Source of the DNA: Rotaria macrura
Lineage: Eukaryota > Rotifera > Eurotatoria > Philodinida > Philodinidae
NCBI GenBank assembly: GCA_900239685.1
Contig: OENT01000359.1
Location: forward strand, 62,001-126,000
Length of the DNA stretch: 64,000 bases
Direction: 5' to 3'
Within the stretch, counting starts at the first letter, position 1. Every line of letters starts with the position of its first letter. Of this stretch, positions 39,437 to 49,650 are shown one piece after another. The notes beneath the pieces were generated by a model. The model saw only the letters and a list, made by a program, of their open reading frames with translations. It ran no database searches and had not been told where the DNA came from. Made by a program: the position numbers and the translations under genes.

Positions 39437-40516
39437 AACAGATGAATTTAAATTAACATCAACAGTAATTCAAAGTATTGTTTTACACATAAACTATGTA
39501 CTATAGTGAAAAGAAGTGTCCATGAAAGTAGAAAACTACATCAGTTTGAGTAAAAAGAGAAGCATAGGGAAAAAGTGGCATTTTCAACCTATAGATATTA
39601 CATCGGATTTAAAGATCGATCTTGGTGAAGAGTAAACACTCGAAACATCTGTATTTCACATGAGAGTAAACTATGGATTGATCGAAGAGAAGTTTTCATC
39701 TGAAATCTTCCAGTGAACTATAATCAGTATCAATCACTTCAATATTTAAGTAAGTTTAAAATTACTGAAAATAAAATCAAATGTACATGTTCTCGGCTTC
39801 TAGCTGTGTCCGTTGCGAATGCTAGTCACTGCTGATCGAAATTAAAACTCGATACAATTAATCATGGATTCTAACACTCGTATATTTTAAATCCATTACT
39901 ATTGAAGAACATTTCATCTACTAAAGATGATCATAGAGAAAAAAAGTTAGATGTAATGTTTTTTATATGCTTATATAATGTAACACTGGTTGTTCTCTGG
40001 TTTTCAGTGATGGAAATGATTCTAAAAGAAATTATCGTTGAAAAAAAAAAGAACTCAGAATCTATTGCCGTCAAATCATTACAAGTTCCATGTTTGTTGC
40101 TCTAGTCTAAATTCAACCATTAAACATACAATTACATCTATTTATGTGTAGCATTGATGAATATTAACATTTGTCTACCTTTCATTTTTAATCCATCAAA
40201 TTTACAATAGAGCTAATCTACGTATTAATGTAAGTTATTCAAGGAAAAATTGACTACGTGTAGAATTGGATAACAAATTCAATAGTTTGTTTGACAATGC
40301 GTCTGTGTATTACAAAATCAAAATAATAACTTAGCCATGAAATATTGTTGTTTCGAACAAAATCCATTTCCTTTTATGTTTACATCAAATCTGAAATCAT
40401 TTTCTCTGCATTATGAAAATAAAAATTTTAAAAAAAACTAATATTCATTCCATAGACGAAATATTGTTGTGTTACATGAACATCTAAACTTACTAAACTA
40501 TCACATGAAAAAATAC
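39437..40516. other. Intergenic, nothing recognised
   Basis: About 1.1 kb between the DOMON-EGF gene and the tRNA. No supported ORF. Confidence 0.5.
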
Positions 40517-40588
40517 AGCAGCGTGGCGCAGTGGAAGCGTGCTGGGCTCATAACTCAGAGGTCGGTAGATCGAAACTACTCGCTGCTA
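40517..40588 (+). tRNA. tRNA-iMet: Initiator tRNA-Met (CAU)
   Basis: A 72-nt cloverleaf with a perfect seven-pair acceptor stem (AGCAGCG/CGCTGCT), discriminator A and anticodon CAT at 40549-40551 in loop CTCATAA. It matches the animal initiator rather than the elongator: A1-U72 pair, an ATCGAAA T loop (A at position 54 instead of T), and body sequence TGGCGCAGTGGAAGCGTGCT, nearly identical to vertebrate tRNA-iMet. There is no intron. Internal A box (GGCGCAGTGG) and B box (AGATCGAAAC) are intact. In the anticodon stem the central one of the three hallmark G-C pairs is G-U (positions 30-40). It delivers methionine to the 40S subunit with eIF2 at start codons. Confidence 0.96.
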
Positions 40589-40595
40589 TAATATA

Positions 40596-40603
40596 TTTTT
40601 TTT
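40596..40603 (+). terminator. RNA polymerase III terminator of tRNA-iMet
   Basis: A run of eight T residues beginning 8 nt after the tRNA 3' end, the standard Pol III stop signal. Confidence 0.9.
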
Positions 40604-40634
40604 CTTTCTCTCTGTCATTTCATCAGTGAGTCAA

Positions 40635-40650
40635 AGAGAGAGAGAGAGAA
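40635..40650. repeat. Short (AG)n run
   Basis: An AG dinucleotide run downstream of the tRNA. The interval 40651-41670 shows no supported gene. Confidence 0.7.
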
Positions 40651-41691
40651 AACAGAAAGAAAAAAACATTACCATATTGAGAAAATCACCAAGATGAATC
40701 ATGGTTTCTGATGCAATAACTGGCATCGTTTTTTTTTTCGTGTAATTATATTTATGTTACACAATAAAACAGCATGACAACACGAAGTGACTACAATTGT
40801 ACCGGCAATTATGAAATTTTGAATCAGATGAAATCAATAAAATAATCCACAGCTGAGTAAATTTATTGGCATATATGGTCTTGGGTAAAATGTAGTTTGA
40901 TCACCAGTTTTTCTAAATCTTATGTTGTCCCACCATTTCATGCTCATCTCGTCGTTGGCTTAGAGTGAATGATTTTATGGTGTGATATCTAAAGTCTTGC
41001 AGGGTATGAAAGGGGTGAGAATGTGGCAAACGTAGGGTAGGGTATCGATTACGAAAACATCTTACTTCGTAGGAATCTAGTAGCGACAATTTTGATGGTT
41101 GGTTGTAAATCCAAAATCGTGTGCTTGCTCAATTGGACTGCAAGTCCATTCTTGTAAATGACATTCGATTAGTTTATCACTTCTATTCAATAAATGCCAA
41201 GTTTCCCATAAGACCTGTATCGAACAATTGGGTAAACGAGAAAAGAAAACGACGTTCCAAGAAAGTTGACACAGCGTATGGTAAATGGAATATTTTGAAA
41301 AACGTTTTAAAGTATTCTTTGTCGGTTTATTATTTGAATTATTATACGTCATCAGAGACATAAATATGTCGCATGAATATTGAAAAATCTAGTGATCAAA
41401 AGTAACTCTCTTTTTGGGTAATTACTTATATCTTAAAACGTTTTTAGTGATCAATAGTATATATTTTTGGTGATCAGTAATATGATGATCCAATAATCTT
41501 GAATTTTAATTCTTTCTGTCAAATAAAAAAAGATCTCTCGAAATTCATATGAATACTATTTTATATACATTCAATAAGTCTTTAGTTGTCATCAGAAACA
41601 TAGCCATTACAAGACTAAACAAAACAAAAGAAAACATACAAATATGAACTACTATTAAATATTATTATTATTTTAGAGAATACGAACAAAC

Positions 41692-42087
41692 ATGAGTTCA
41701 ATTCAACATCAAACTACTGTGGGACGAGAACTTCCTGTTTCAATAACAAATGATTTAACAGTATGTCATGAGATTAAACAATCAACCGAGAATGCTTCAT
41801 CATTAACAAATACAAATCAGTTGCCAACTCGCTATGGTGCAGCATCTCTGATTCCACACGAAGATGGATTCGATATAAAATCCGTTCTTAGTAGTAAACC
41901 AGTATTGCCTATTCAAAAAAATGATCTATTGAATGTTTTACAAGATGAAAAATGTAAAAAACCATTATACCAGCGTAATAACGATATTCAACAAATACTT
42001 GCCGACAATAGTCAAGATCTGAAAAGTATTCTTCAAAGTGCTAAAAAAGCTCAACAAGATTTTATGAATTCTCTACCACTTGACTAA
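41692..42087 (+). CDS. Small hypothetical protein, 131 aa
   Basis: An uninterrupted frame beginning at an ATG 15 nt after a T-rich TTTTAG acceptor (41671-41676) and ending TAA at 42085-42087. The product is hydrophilic with no signal peptide or membrane segment; its C-terminal half (NNDIQQILADNSQDLKSILQ) is predicted helical, with regularly spaced Ile/Leu. Family unknown. The stop codon overlaps the poly(A) signal, so the 3' UTR must be very short. It is convergent with the RING gene, with 96 nt between stop codons. Confidence 0.7.
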   Translation: MSSIQHQTTVGRELPVSITNDLTVCHEIKQSTENASSLTNTNQLPTRYGAASLIPHEDGFDIKSVLSSKPVLPIQKNDLLNVLQDEKCKKPLYQRNNDIQQILADNSQDLKSILQSAKKAQQDFMNSLPLD

Positions 42088-42091
42088 TAAA
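42086..42091 (+). terminator. Poly(A) signal overlapping the stop codon
   Basis: AATAAA formed by the last two bases of the TAA stop plus the next four bases (TAATAAA) of the 131-aa gene. Confidence 0.6.
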
Positions 42092-42136
42092 AGAATTTAA
42101 ATTATTCATGTTTATTTCTACTATTCAACTATATTT

Positions 42137-42142
42137 TTTATT
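42137..42142 (-). terminator. Poly(A) signal of the RING gene
   Basis: AATAAA on the minus strand (TTTATT on plus), about 42 nt past the RING stop codon and only about 46 nt from the convergent gene's signal. Confidence 0.5.
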
Positions 42143-42183
42143 AAAGAACAAAAGAAAAAAAGAAAATTTTATGAATGAATATT

Positions 42184-42903
42184 TTAATTCAAAAACGAAT
42201 AAGTAATAAGATTAATAATAATTGATACTTCAAGGAAAGTTTTTATTATTCGACTATTTGTTTTTGATATAATACGGTCTCCGAAAAATAGGATACTAAG
42301 CCAAAAGCAAATATTAATCATGAAAACAATCATTGAATATTCAACTATTTTTTTAATTAAATAATAAATTTTTTCTAATACAAAATAATCAATATTGTAG
42401 CCAATATCATGAATGACTTCATTACGACCATCAATAACTTTTTCAAAAATATATTCTCGACAATAAAAAATAAATAAAAAAAATAAAACTAATCCTGCTA
42501 TACTTAAGATCATTTGCATATTTCCTAATTTTTCTCTTGAGATCATTTCAAAATCTTTTCTAATCAATCGTTCTTCAATCGGCTGACATTCATGTTCGAA
42601 TTGTCCTCGACGACGAATGGTATGACAATCATAACATTGTACACGTAAATCATCAAGCATATTGCGAATTAGTCGGTTAGTTTTTGGTAAATAAATATTA
42701 TATTCAAGAGGGACTGTATCGTTCCATGTCCATCGACATATTGGACACAAGGGCTCAGCTAATTGTAATAAACATGAACGACAAAATGCACTGTCACAAG
42801 GTGTATGTGTATGGGGTTCTTCCAGGACATCAAGGCATATAGGACATATTAATGATGGAGATATTGAATGTTCGTCAACATAAATATATGCGATTTTATT
42901 CAT
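42184..42903 (-). CDS. RING-finger membrane protein
   Basis: Single exon, 239 aa from the ATG at 42903 (the frame extends 3 codons upstream without an ATG; a pyrimidine tract and AG lie 4 nt before the ATG). Residues of about 18-58 form a RING finger: CPICLD, then PCDSAFCRSC and LCPICR. Seven cysteine ligands are present, but the position normally held by His in the C-x-H-x-F-C core is Ser. A second Cys/His cluster (CYDCHTIRR...FEHEC) follows at about residue 90. The C-terminal half holds a strong membrane segment (MILSIAGLVLFFLFIFYC) and two further hydrophobic stretches (YSMIVFMINICFWLSILFF and the very C-terminus). I infer a membrane-anchored E3 ubiquitin ligase; activity is uncertain given the missing His. 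Confidence 0.82.
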   Translation of the reverse strand: MNKIAYIYVDEHSISPSLICPICLDVLEEPHTHTPCDSAFCRSCLLQLAEPLCPICRWTWNDTVPLEYNIYLPKTNRLIRNMLDDLRVQCYDCHTIRRRGQFEHECQPIEERLIRKDFEMISREKLGNMQMILSIAGLVLFFLFIFYCREYIFEKVIDGRNEVIHDIGYNIDYFVLEKIYYLIKKIVEYSMIVFMINICFWLSILFFGDRIISKTNSRIIKTFLEVSIIINLITYSFLN

Positions 42904-43326
42904 GATTCTCAATAAGAAAGAAATGTGTGAATGAATAAGAACAACAACATGTATAATACTTCACCGGGACACATAATATGAGTGCATGCAAATCAATCGA
43001 CGAAAATCTTCAAAGAGAGAAAAAAAACAAAGGTGAAGAGAAAGCAGCATATATAGAGTAGTTGCACCTTTCTTCTTTCTTCTCTTTCATATTTTCATGT
43101 TTAGAGACATAGACGGGATTAGTTTCTCCTTCCACTTTTACCTTACATATTGGCTACCAATCAATGGAAATCTGTTGATGATTCATAATACATGACTTTT
43201 TACTTTTTTTCCTGATGCGGTAACACGAAAAACAAATACTTTTTTTTTTTGAAGTAACATGCACATGCAAACACACATCTACACAGATAAATCTAATTTC
43301 ATCTTGATGAAGACGTATCAAACTAG

Positions 43327-44021
43327 TCAGTACAATAAATGATTATTCATCATCTGTTTAACAATCTTTTTGAAAGGATTCAACCAGACAAGTTGTTCAA
43401 TTAGTCGACGTATAGACGAGACGTTTTCTTCAACATAATAAGGCAATTGATAGGATACGAACGGTACGATCAACTTAGATGATTGAATCGATATTGAATG
43501 TGATTGTTGTTCAATATCATCAAGTGAATGCGTTGAATATCCATCATCATTATCTATGGTCGGTTCGTCCGAACAAGATGATGATGATGATAATGACGAA
43601 GAAAATAATAACGGCGATGATGTAATCAATGTTGGACTAAGATCATTTTCATTTTCATCGTATAAATCGTATACATAGATATTTGATAATTCGATACAAA
43701 TCTTTGGTTCGTCATCGTCCCCGTAGGATACATCGGCTATCTCATTTTCAAGATCTATTATAACAATTACAATCAAATCAATAGATAGTAATCATGAAAA
43801 ACAATACAATTATACAAACCTTGTTCTAATTCAGATGAGCTAAGACAACATTCTCTGTATTGCTCCAATGGAATACAATCATGAGTCGGTAATGTTAGGT
43901 TATTATCAGCACTTTTCGTCGAAACATTCAATAAACCACAATGATTATCGTAGGATAGACCAATTTTAAATTCGTCAGTTAGATAAACATTTGGACAAAC
44001 GATATTCGATGTTGAAAGCAT
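43327..44021 (-). CDS. Acidic hypothetical protein
   Basis: Two exons, 44021-43820 and 43754-43327, join in phase (209 aa from the internal ATG at 44021). The frame continues upstream to about 44051 with hydrophobic residues (LILFIDFVLS), suggesting a signal peptide whose true start is not seen. Exon 1 has five cysteines (NIVCPNVYL...NHCGLL...HDCIPLEQYRECC), pointing to a disulfide-bonded extracellular part if secreted. Exon 2 is very acidic and Ser-rich (poly-Ser in SSSLSSSSSCSDEP) and ends with a basic, aliphatic tail. No family recognised. Confidence 0.6.
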
Positions 44022-44302
44022 TGATAAAACAAAGTCGATAAACAAAATTAATCAAAGTTGCTGTTGTTTTGTTGTTCACAGGTACTATAACTCACTTGGA
44101 ATGAAAACTATACAGTACGTTTCGAAATGTACTTTAATAGAATACACCTCGATTTTATATGATCTATTTATATTCCTTTAAATACTGAAAGAAAAATAAA
44201 TTGGCTACATATTTTCCTTTTCTATATCTCCCTTTCTTTCTCGCTTTCTCTCTGTGTTTCGTCAGTTGATAGTTGCGAAGAAAAAAAGAGTTCGTTTCTT
44301 GC

Positions 44303-44323
44303 TCTCTCTCTCTCTTTCTTTCT
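44303..44323. repeat. (CT)n pyrimidine run
   Basis: CTCTCTCTCT/TTTC pyrimidine tract in the sequence upstream of the acidic protein gene (minus strand). No gene overlaps it convincingly. Confidence 0.7.
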
Positions 44324-44653
44324 CTGTCTTCCTCATATATATGATCATGTCGTTCTATTTTCTAAGTGATCACCATCAATTAATGTTAGTTACATATGGA
44401 CGAAAGAGAACAAACTGTCCACATTGCAGTATTTCGATGACCTTTTTTTCTTTTGTTTCATTGTCACTTATCTTTAGGTGATTCTAGCACGTTGTTTCTG
44501 ATGCGATAACGAGAAATAAATTAATAACATATACACTACAGCTTTGTTTCTGGTACAAGGACGACATCTTATTGCTTATTAGTTAGGGATGAGAAAAAAA
44601 AGACACTCTTAACATTCCAAGGACATATCATTATAACAAATAAGATCAGAAAG

Positions 44654-44815
44654 ATGCACTTGACAAAATATTTAACAGAACATGAAGGATCGAATCGAAA
44701 TATTGACAAATCGACTAGAAGACACTTGAAGACAAAAATAAAGAAAACACTTTATGAAACGATTGATGATCATAGTAAGATTGCCTATGATATTGATGAC
44801 GAAAAAATCTATTAA
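44654..44815 (+). CDS. Short ORF, 53 aa, unknown
   Basis: A 54-codon frame from ATG to TAA whose composition looks coding: it opens MHLTKYLTEHEGSNRNIDKS and continues with a basic stretch (TRRHLKTKIKKTLYE), then an acidic end. No splice sites or neighbours support it; it might be a small gene, an exon or a relic. No family recognised. Confidence 0.25.
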   Translation: MHLTKYLTEHEGSNRNIDKSTRRHLKTKIKKTLYETIDDHSKIAYDIDDEKIY

Positions 44816-47800
44816 TTGACAGTCACTTACAATTCTATAATTATTTACGTATTATTCTACGATTAATTGTTCTCTTGTCAAATACAATGAAATGGATGAA
44901 GCATAACGAATGATGCGTTTCTTACACATTGTCGATCACTGTTTATTGGTTCAAAGCATGGAGTCGATTATTTGTTCCTAGTCAATAATACATCGTAAGC
45001 GTTTTTAATAATGTAGAAGAAAAAACGAACTCACATTCTCTATTAATACGTCTTTAACAGTGTTGAGAATTTTAAACAAATTTAAAGACAAAGAAACTGA
45101 AGTGTGGGAGTAATTTCGAATACCTTGAAGTGTACAGTCTTTCTCATTTAAGTTTTATTTTAGTTGTATGTCGAGGAGTCAATTTTCACTCATGCTGTAC
45201 ATATACAGAAGACATTTCTATTATTTCAATGTGAGATTTTCGAGGACCTTTTTTATTACAAACTAAAGTACTTATAATGACTTGGATACTGATACATTCG
45301 ATTTTTTAAGGACACACAAAACAGTGTATGCCTCCCTACGCTTTGTTGTATTAGTTAGATAACAGAAGCAAGTTGATTCGTGTCGACATAGGGTATAGTC
45401 ATTCGTTGAACTCACTCTTGACACTTCCTACACAAATAGTTTGAAACAAATGTTCGTTAAAAAACTTCACAAGATGTTCTCTTGAAAAATAGAAACGAAA
45501 ATAAAGTTGCAGTTGAACTATTGAGTGATTCTGTATTTATCATCTATTCCTTAATATGAAATAACAGTAAGTAAACTTGAATAACTATGAAAAATATTTT
45601 CAAAAATGAATGACTGATGTGTTACGTATGCAACTGATATGTTGGGAAAATTCTATTACTTACTTGTTAAGTTGGTAGAATTTCAGAAAGCATATGTTTT
45701 GAGAATTACAATGAAAAGAACAATCGAAACAAGTCTCGGGTAGTTACGATTACATGAGTATTTCCTTTTTATTGTGATATACGCTGATCATTTGTTCTCT
45801 TTAACTTACCGAAAACAACATGTTGTTAAGGATGTAATTCCATATATGACGACAGCATGAGAACGACTTTTACATATAGTGAGTTGCATTTTGGAAAATA
45901 TGCCTTTCCGATATTCATAGAAAAATATCAGTCGACTTTAGTTCGATGCTTTTTTCTCATAAACAATTGTATTAGGAACATGCAGAAAATACTTGAAGCA
46001 GAGAGCACGGTGAATAACGACAAGAAAATAGCTCTATCACTAACTTCGATAATGATGTTTATTCAGTTACTTCACCAATCGAGCTGTGTCTATGTTAGCA
46101 CGAACACATATTCATATACTAGTCGTACAAAGGAAGAAAAAAAGCAACATACTTTGGGGCAAGGTCAACTCGATGAACCGTTCATGATATAAAAAAAACG
46201 ATACAAAGAAAGTGAAGGGAGGTGAAGTGTAACGGTCAATAAACGTTACAACTACTTATTTCTTCATCGAGTTATGCAAACTGCTCTACTTATCATAGGG
46301 TGGCCTATTCGTTTTTTGAATAAAAATTAACAGAAAATGATGGAATTTTAGTGGAACTGAAAAATCTCTTCTACATATTTGAACTAAAGTTCCTTTTTTT
46401 TTTGTGTTGAGTTCAAACATGGATATGATGATTACATGACAAGTGATTGTAGTTACTTATTTCGTCGAAAAGAAAATTTTTCGAACAAGCCTCTTACTGA
46501 AAAGGTGCTTTGAAATGATCTACAACAAAAAGTAGATAATGTTGCTCTTCTTGAACTATGTCACTCACTCTCTATGTAGCAATAAACGTAGTTTATAACT
46601 ATGAATTGTTTGTCTTTCTTTCTTTCTTGTTTTTTTCTCAATACGGTCGCCACTTTTCTGTATTCTTCTCAAACGGTTGCATTACGTACGAAATCATATA
46701 AGTATAGAGTGTCGTGAATGCAATTTTTTATGATTGTATTTAGTGAGATGTCAGAATGCAGATCATTTTGTGAAAGAAATCGACAATAAAGATTATATCA
46801 ATTGATGTCAATTCATTTTATTGATATTTTATAAGGCTAATTTTTTTAATTGACCCTATGTCTCAGTCAAAATCAATGTATTTCGTTCACTGATTAATGA
46901 TTTGAATGCGTTAATTTTATTGATGTAAAAAACTCGTCGTAACCCTCTAACAAAACTAACACATACCATTCTGCATCTAAATTGTGAACATTGACGTATA
47001 ACTTCATGAATAGAGCATGGCAGAATCTTTCTTTCAAGTTAATATGAATGAGATGATGAAATAATGCTGTGTTGCAGTGATGTTTTGCATCAAGTGTATG
47101 ACATATTAGACTTTATTTGATTCTTAAATTTGAAGAAGTTTCTTGTTTCCTATATTTTTATTCGAATGTTATAGTTGGCTCAGATTTTTTTTCTTCATTC
47201 AAGCTCTGGTTTTTTAAATATTTTACTCCTTTGAATTTTAACGCTTTATCAATCGTTGCTTGAACTCGATTCATTCAGGACATGGAAAATGATTTTCATC
47301 GATAGTCAATGCTTCGATATCGAAATTGTTTTTCTATTTTTTGAAAGATCTAATATTTGAACAAGATAGATAATTTCAATGAATTTTTCTGTTTAACAGA
47401 ACCATGCTGCTAGTAGCTCAATCACACGGCAAAATGAGAATTTTGTGTCTCATTTATATTAAGATCCGACTGATTTGTATCTGCATAGTCAATTGCTCCA
47501 TCAATTATATCAACGGATTTCTTTTATTGCCTTATTATTTATTCTTGTATAGTTTTCACCTGGAATCTGATGATAGATCTATCGAAACTACGGTAATTGT
47601 TGTCATCATTACCTGTGTCTTTCATTCAAAATCATTGCGTCATGATAGAAGTTGATATTTAGATGCATGCATATTCCATCAATGTGTAATAGATCATGTT
47701 AGAAATAAACTATCCCAGATAGCAAGACAAGTCAACGGAGCAAAAACCATAATATTAACAAAGTTATTGTAGCATGAACTATTTAGGCTTGTGGTAACGG

Positions 47801-48680
47801 GCGTTGATATAGTTCGTGTGCACTACTAAATTATTTGATTACGTTGTTCCTGACGATGATGTATAATCGCATGAAATCAAATTTTTATTTTTTTTAAATA
47901 TTATTTGAACTGTCTTTCAACGTAGATTTGTAATTCATTTGACAAGAAGCACAGATAACACTGTTATCATTCACGACTGTTTTCATGTCACGCAATTTAC
48001 TGGTACGAGACACATTATTCCAAATATATCTCAATTTTCTCCGATGAAAACAGTATCTTCTATTCATACTTCGTCTCGTTGATTAATAGAAATTTTACTT
48101 ATAGGAATTTCAAAAAATTATCGAAGAACCACAAGAATTATTGAATCAATGAAAGTAGTTGTACTTCATTGTGTGGATTCATTTGGAATTATAACAGTTT
48201 AGTTGATATTCCATCGTGAAATTAGCTGGCAGTGTCTTTTTCCCCGGGACATTTCGAGGCATTGATGGGGTCTTCTAATTTGAAGTTGTGGACATCAATT
48301 TTCTTCAATCCAACCAATTTATAGATTGCTTAACAAATGGAAATATTCATTGACTGCACAATGTCTCTTGATGGATCATTGAGTTCTTGCAGCTAATACG
48401 AATCTATTAAACTCCATATGGCGTAGACATCCATATGTTATAAGAGTCGTATCACCTAATTAGCTATCGTACATGATTGACACTCAGATACTAGAAATAC
48501 AAATAAAGATCATACGAAGCAGATATAGTAAAACGTGTACTTATGAGCATCTGCTAAATCTGAGATGTGACCACTTTTTTCAGTCATGTAAATTAAAGCA
48601 ACCTCTACAATGTGAGTATCGTGCGTTCTACTACTCACGTGAAAAACGAGAAACAAATACTGTTATTCATATGGCATAGT
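44816..48680. other. Gene-poor region
   Basis: About 3.9 kb with no exon chain. The longest open frame (45857-46192, 111 aa) has no splice support or recognisable domain. No tRNA, tandem repeat or transposon terminus recognised. Confidence 0.5.
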
Positions 48681-48684
48681 AATA

Positions 48685-48822
48685 AACGATAAAGTAATAG
48701 CTACTGATTTACGCTTGAAGAAAAATATTGAACTCATAGAAGATTATGAATGTTCTTCAACACAAAGAGATTTGGCATTCAAGTATAAAATAAATCAAAC
48801 GAAGGCTGAAAGATGGTTTTAG
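48685..48822 (+). mobile_element. Tigger/pogo-type DNA transposon fragment
   Basis: A 45-codon stretch reads LRLKKNIELIEDYECSSTQR followed by DLAFKYKINQTKAERWF and a stop. It matches the CENP-B N-terminal / pogo helix-turn-helix pattern (K..II..YE...SQRDLA.KY.IS.....). This is the DNA-binding start of a Tigger-like Tc1/mariner-superfamily transposase. No DDE domain or terminal inverted repeats can be recognised nearby, so it is a small relic. Domestication as a host gene is unlikely because the frame closes immediately. Confidence 0.5.
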
Positions 48823-49650
48823 AAACAAAATTGATGAACAAACATACTATCAGGTTCAATATTTCTAGAAGAAGCAAAAATAATGTGCTACAGAACTTGA
48901 TTCAAATATTTCTATTCAAAACACCACTATTGATAATAATTTTAGGCAAGATTACTTTTTGTCGTGAAAAAAAAATGTTATTTAAGAAAAATAGATAATT
49001 ATTTGAAATAAAAATCAATGAAAAGAATATAAATGAATTTTCATCGTTCAAACAAAGAAAATTTTAAAAGTCTCACAATAATGAGTACTTGCGTAAACTG
49101 AACATTTTTTTCAGTTCCTACAGTGTTCATATTAGAGCGGTTTTGCCATGTTACTATGGTTTGTCTAGTATGCTTTGAGTTTAGAGTAGGAATAATTCGA
49201 AAATTTATTATATAACTCAATTCTATTGCTCGGATTATATATGAATGGGTTGTTGTCAATATTACGATTCGTTTGCTAAGGTTTCGGAAATTATTTCAAT
49301 AGAGCTGTGTTACTTATCAGAACATTGAATCATATACTTGCCTCAAGCAATAGGTTGGCAATAAGTCGTTCCAAAAGCCATACTTTGCTTTTGAGTAAAA
49401 TGATATTTTATAGAGGCGACACTGAATTAGAACCAATGCTTCAATAGATACGTGGCGTGAAAAGTTCGTAAATTTCATTCTCAAGTGTTCGTCTTTTTTG
49501 GTATAACTGAAAATCTTCTTTTCACGGATGGTTCACTTAATTTCAAATAGAATATCAAACAATTCGATTTATTTAATAAATAAAACAATAACGGGATAAT
49601 GACAATTATATAAAAAAATCGTAATTCTTCCTTTGATCAACATTCAACAG

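Noticed and set aside
41090-41160. tRNA-like stretch (GCTCAATTGG...ACTGCAAGT) suggestive of tRNA-Cys
   Set aside because: No acceptor stem, and no T-arm GTTCGA motif; cannot fold as a cloverleaf.
41077-41361. 94-aa minus-strand frame near the tRNA
   Set aside because: No splice signals, domain or composition support; overlaps another random frame on the plus strand.
45857-46192. 111-aa plus-strand frame
   Set aside because: Longest frame in a gene-poor region, but no domain, no flanking splice logic and AT-rich random composition.
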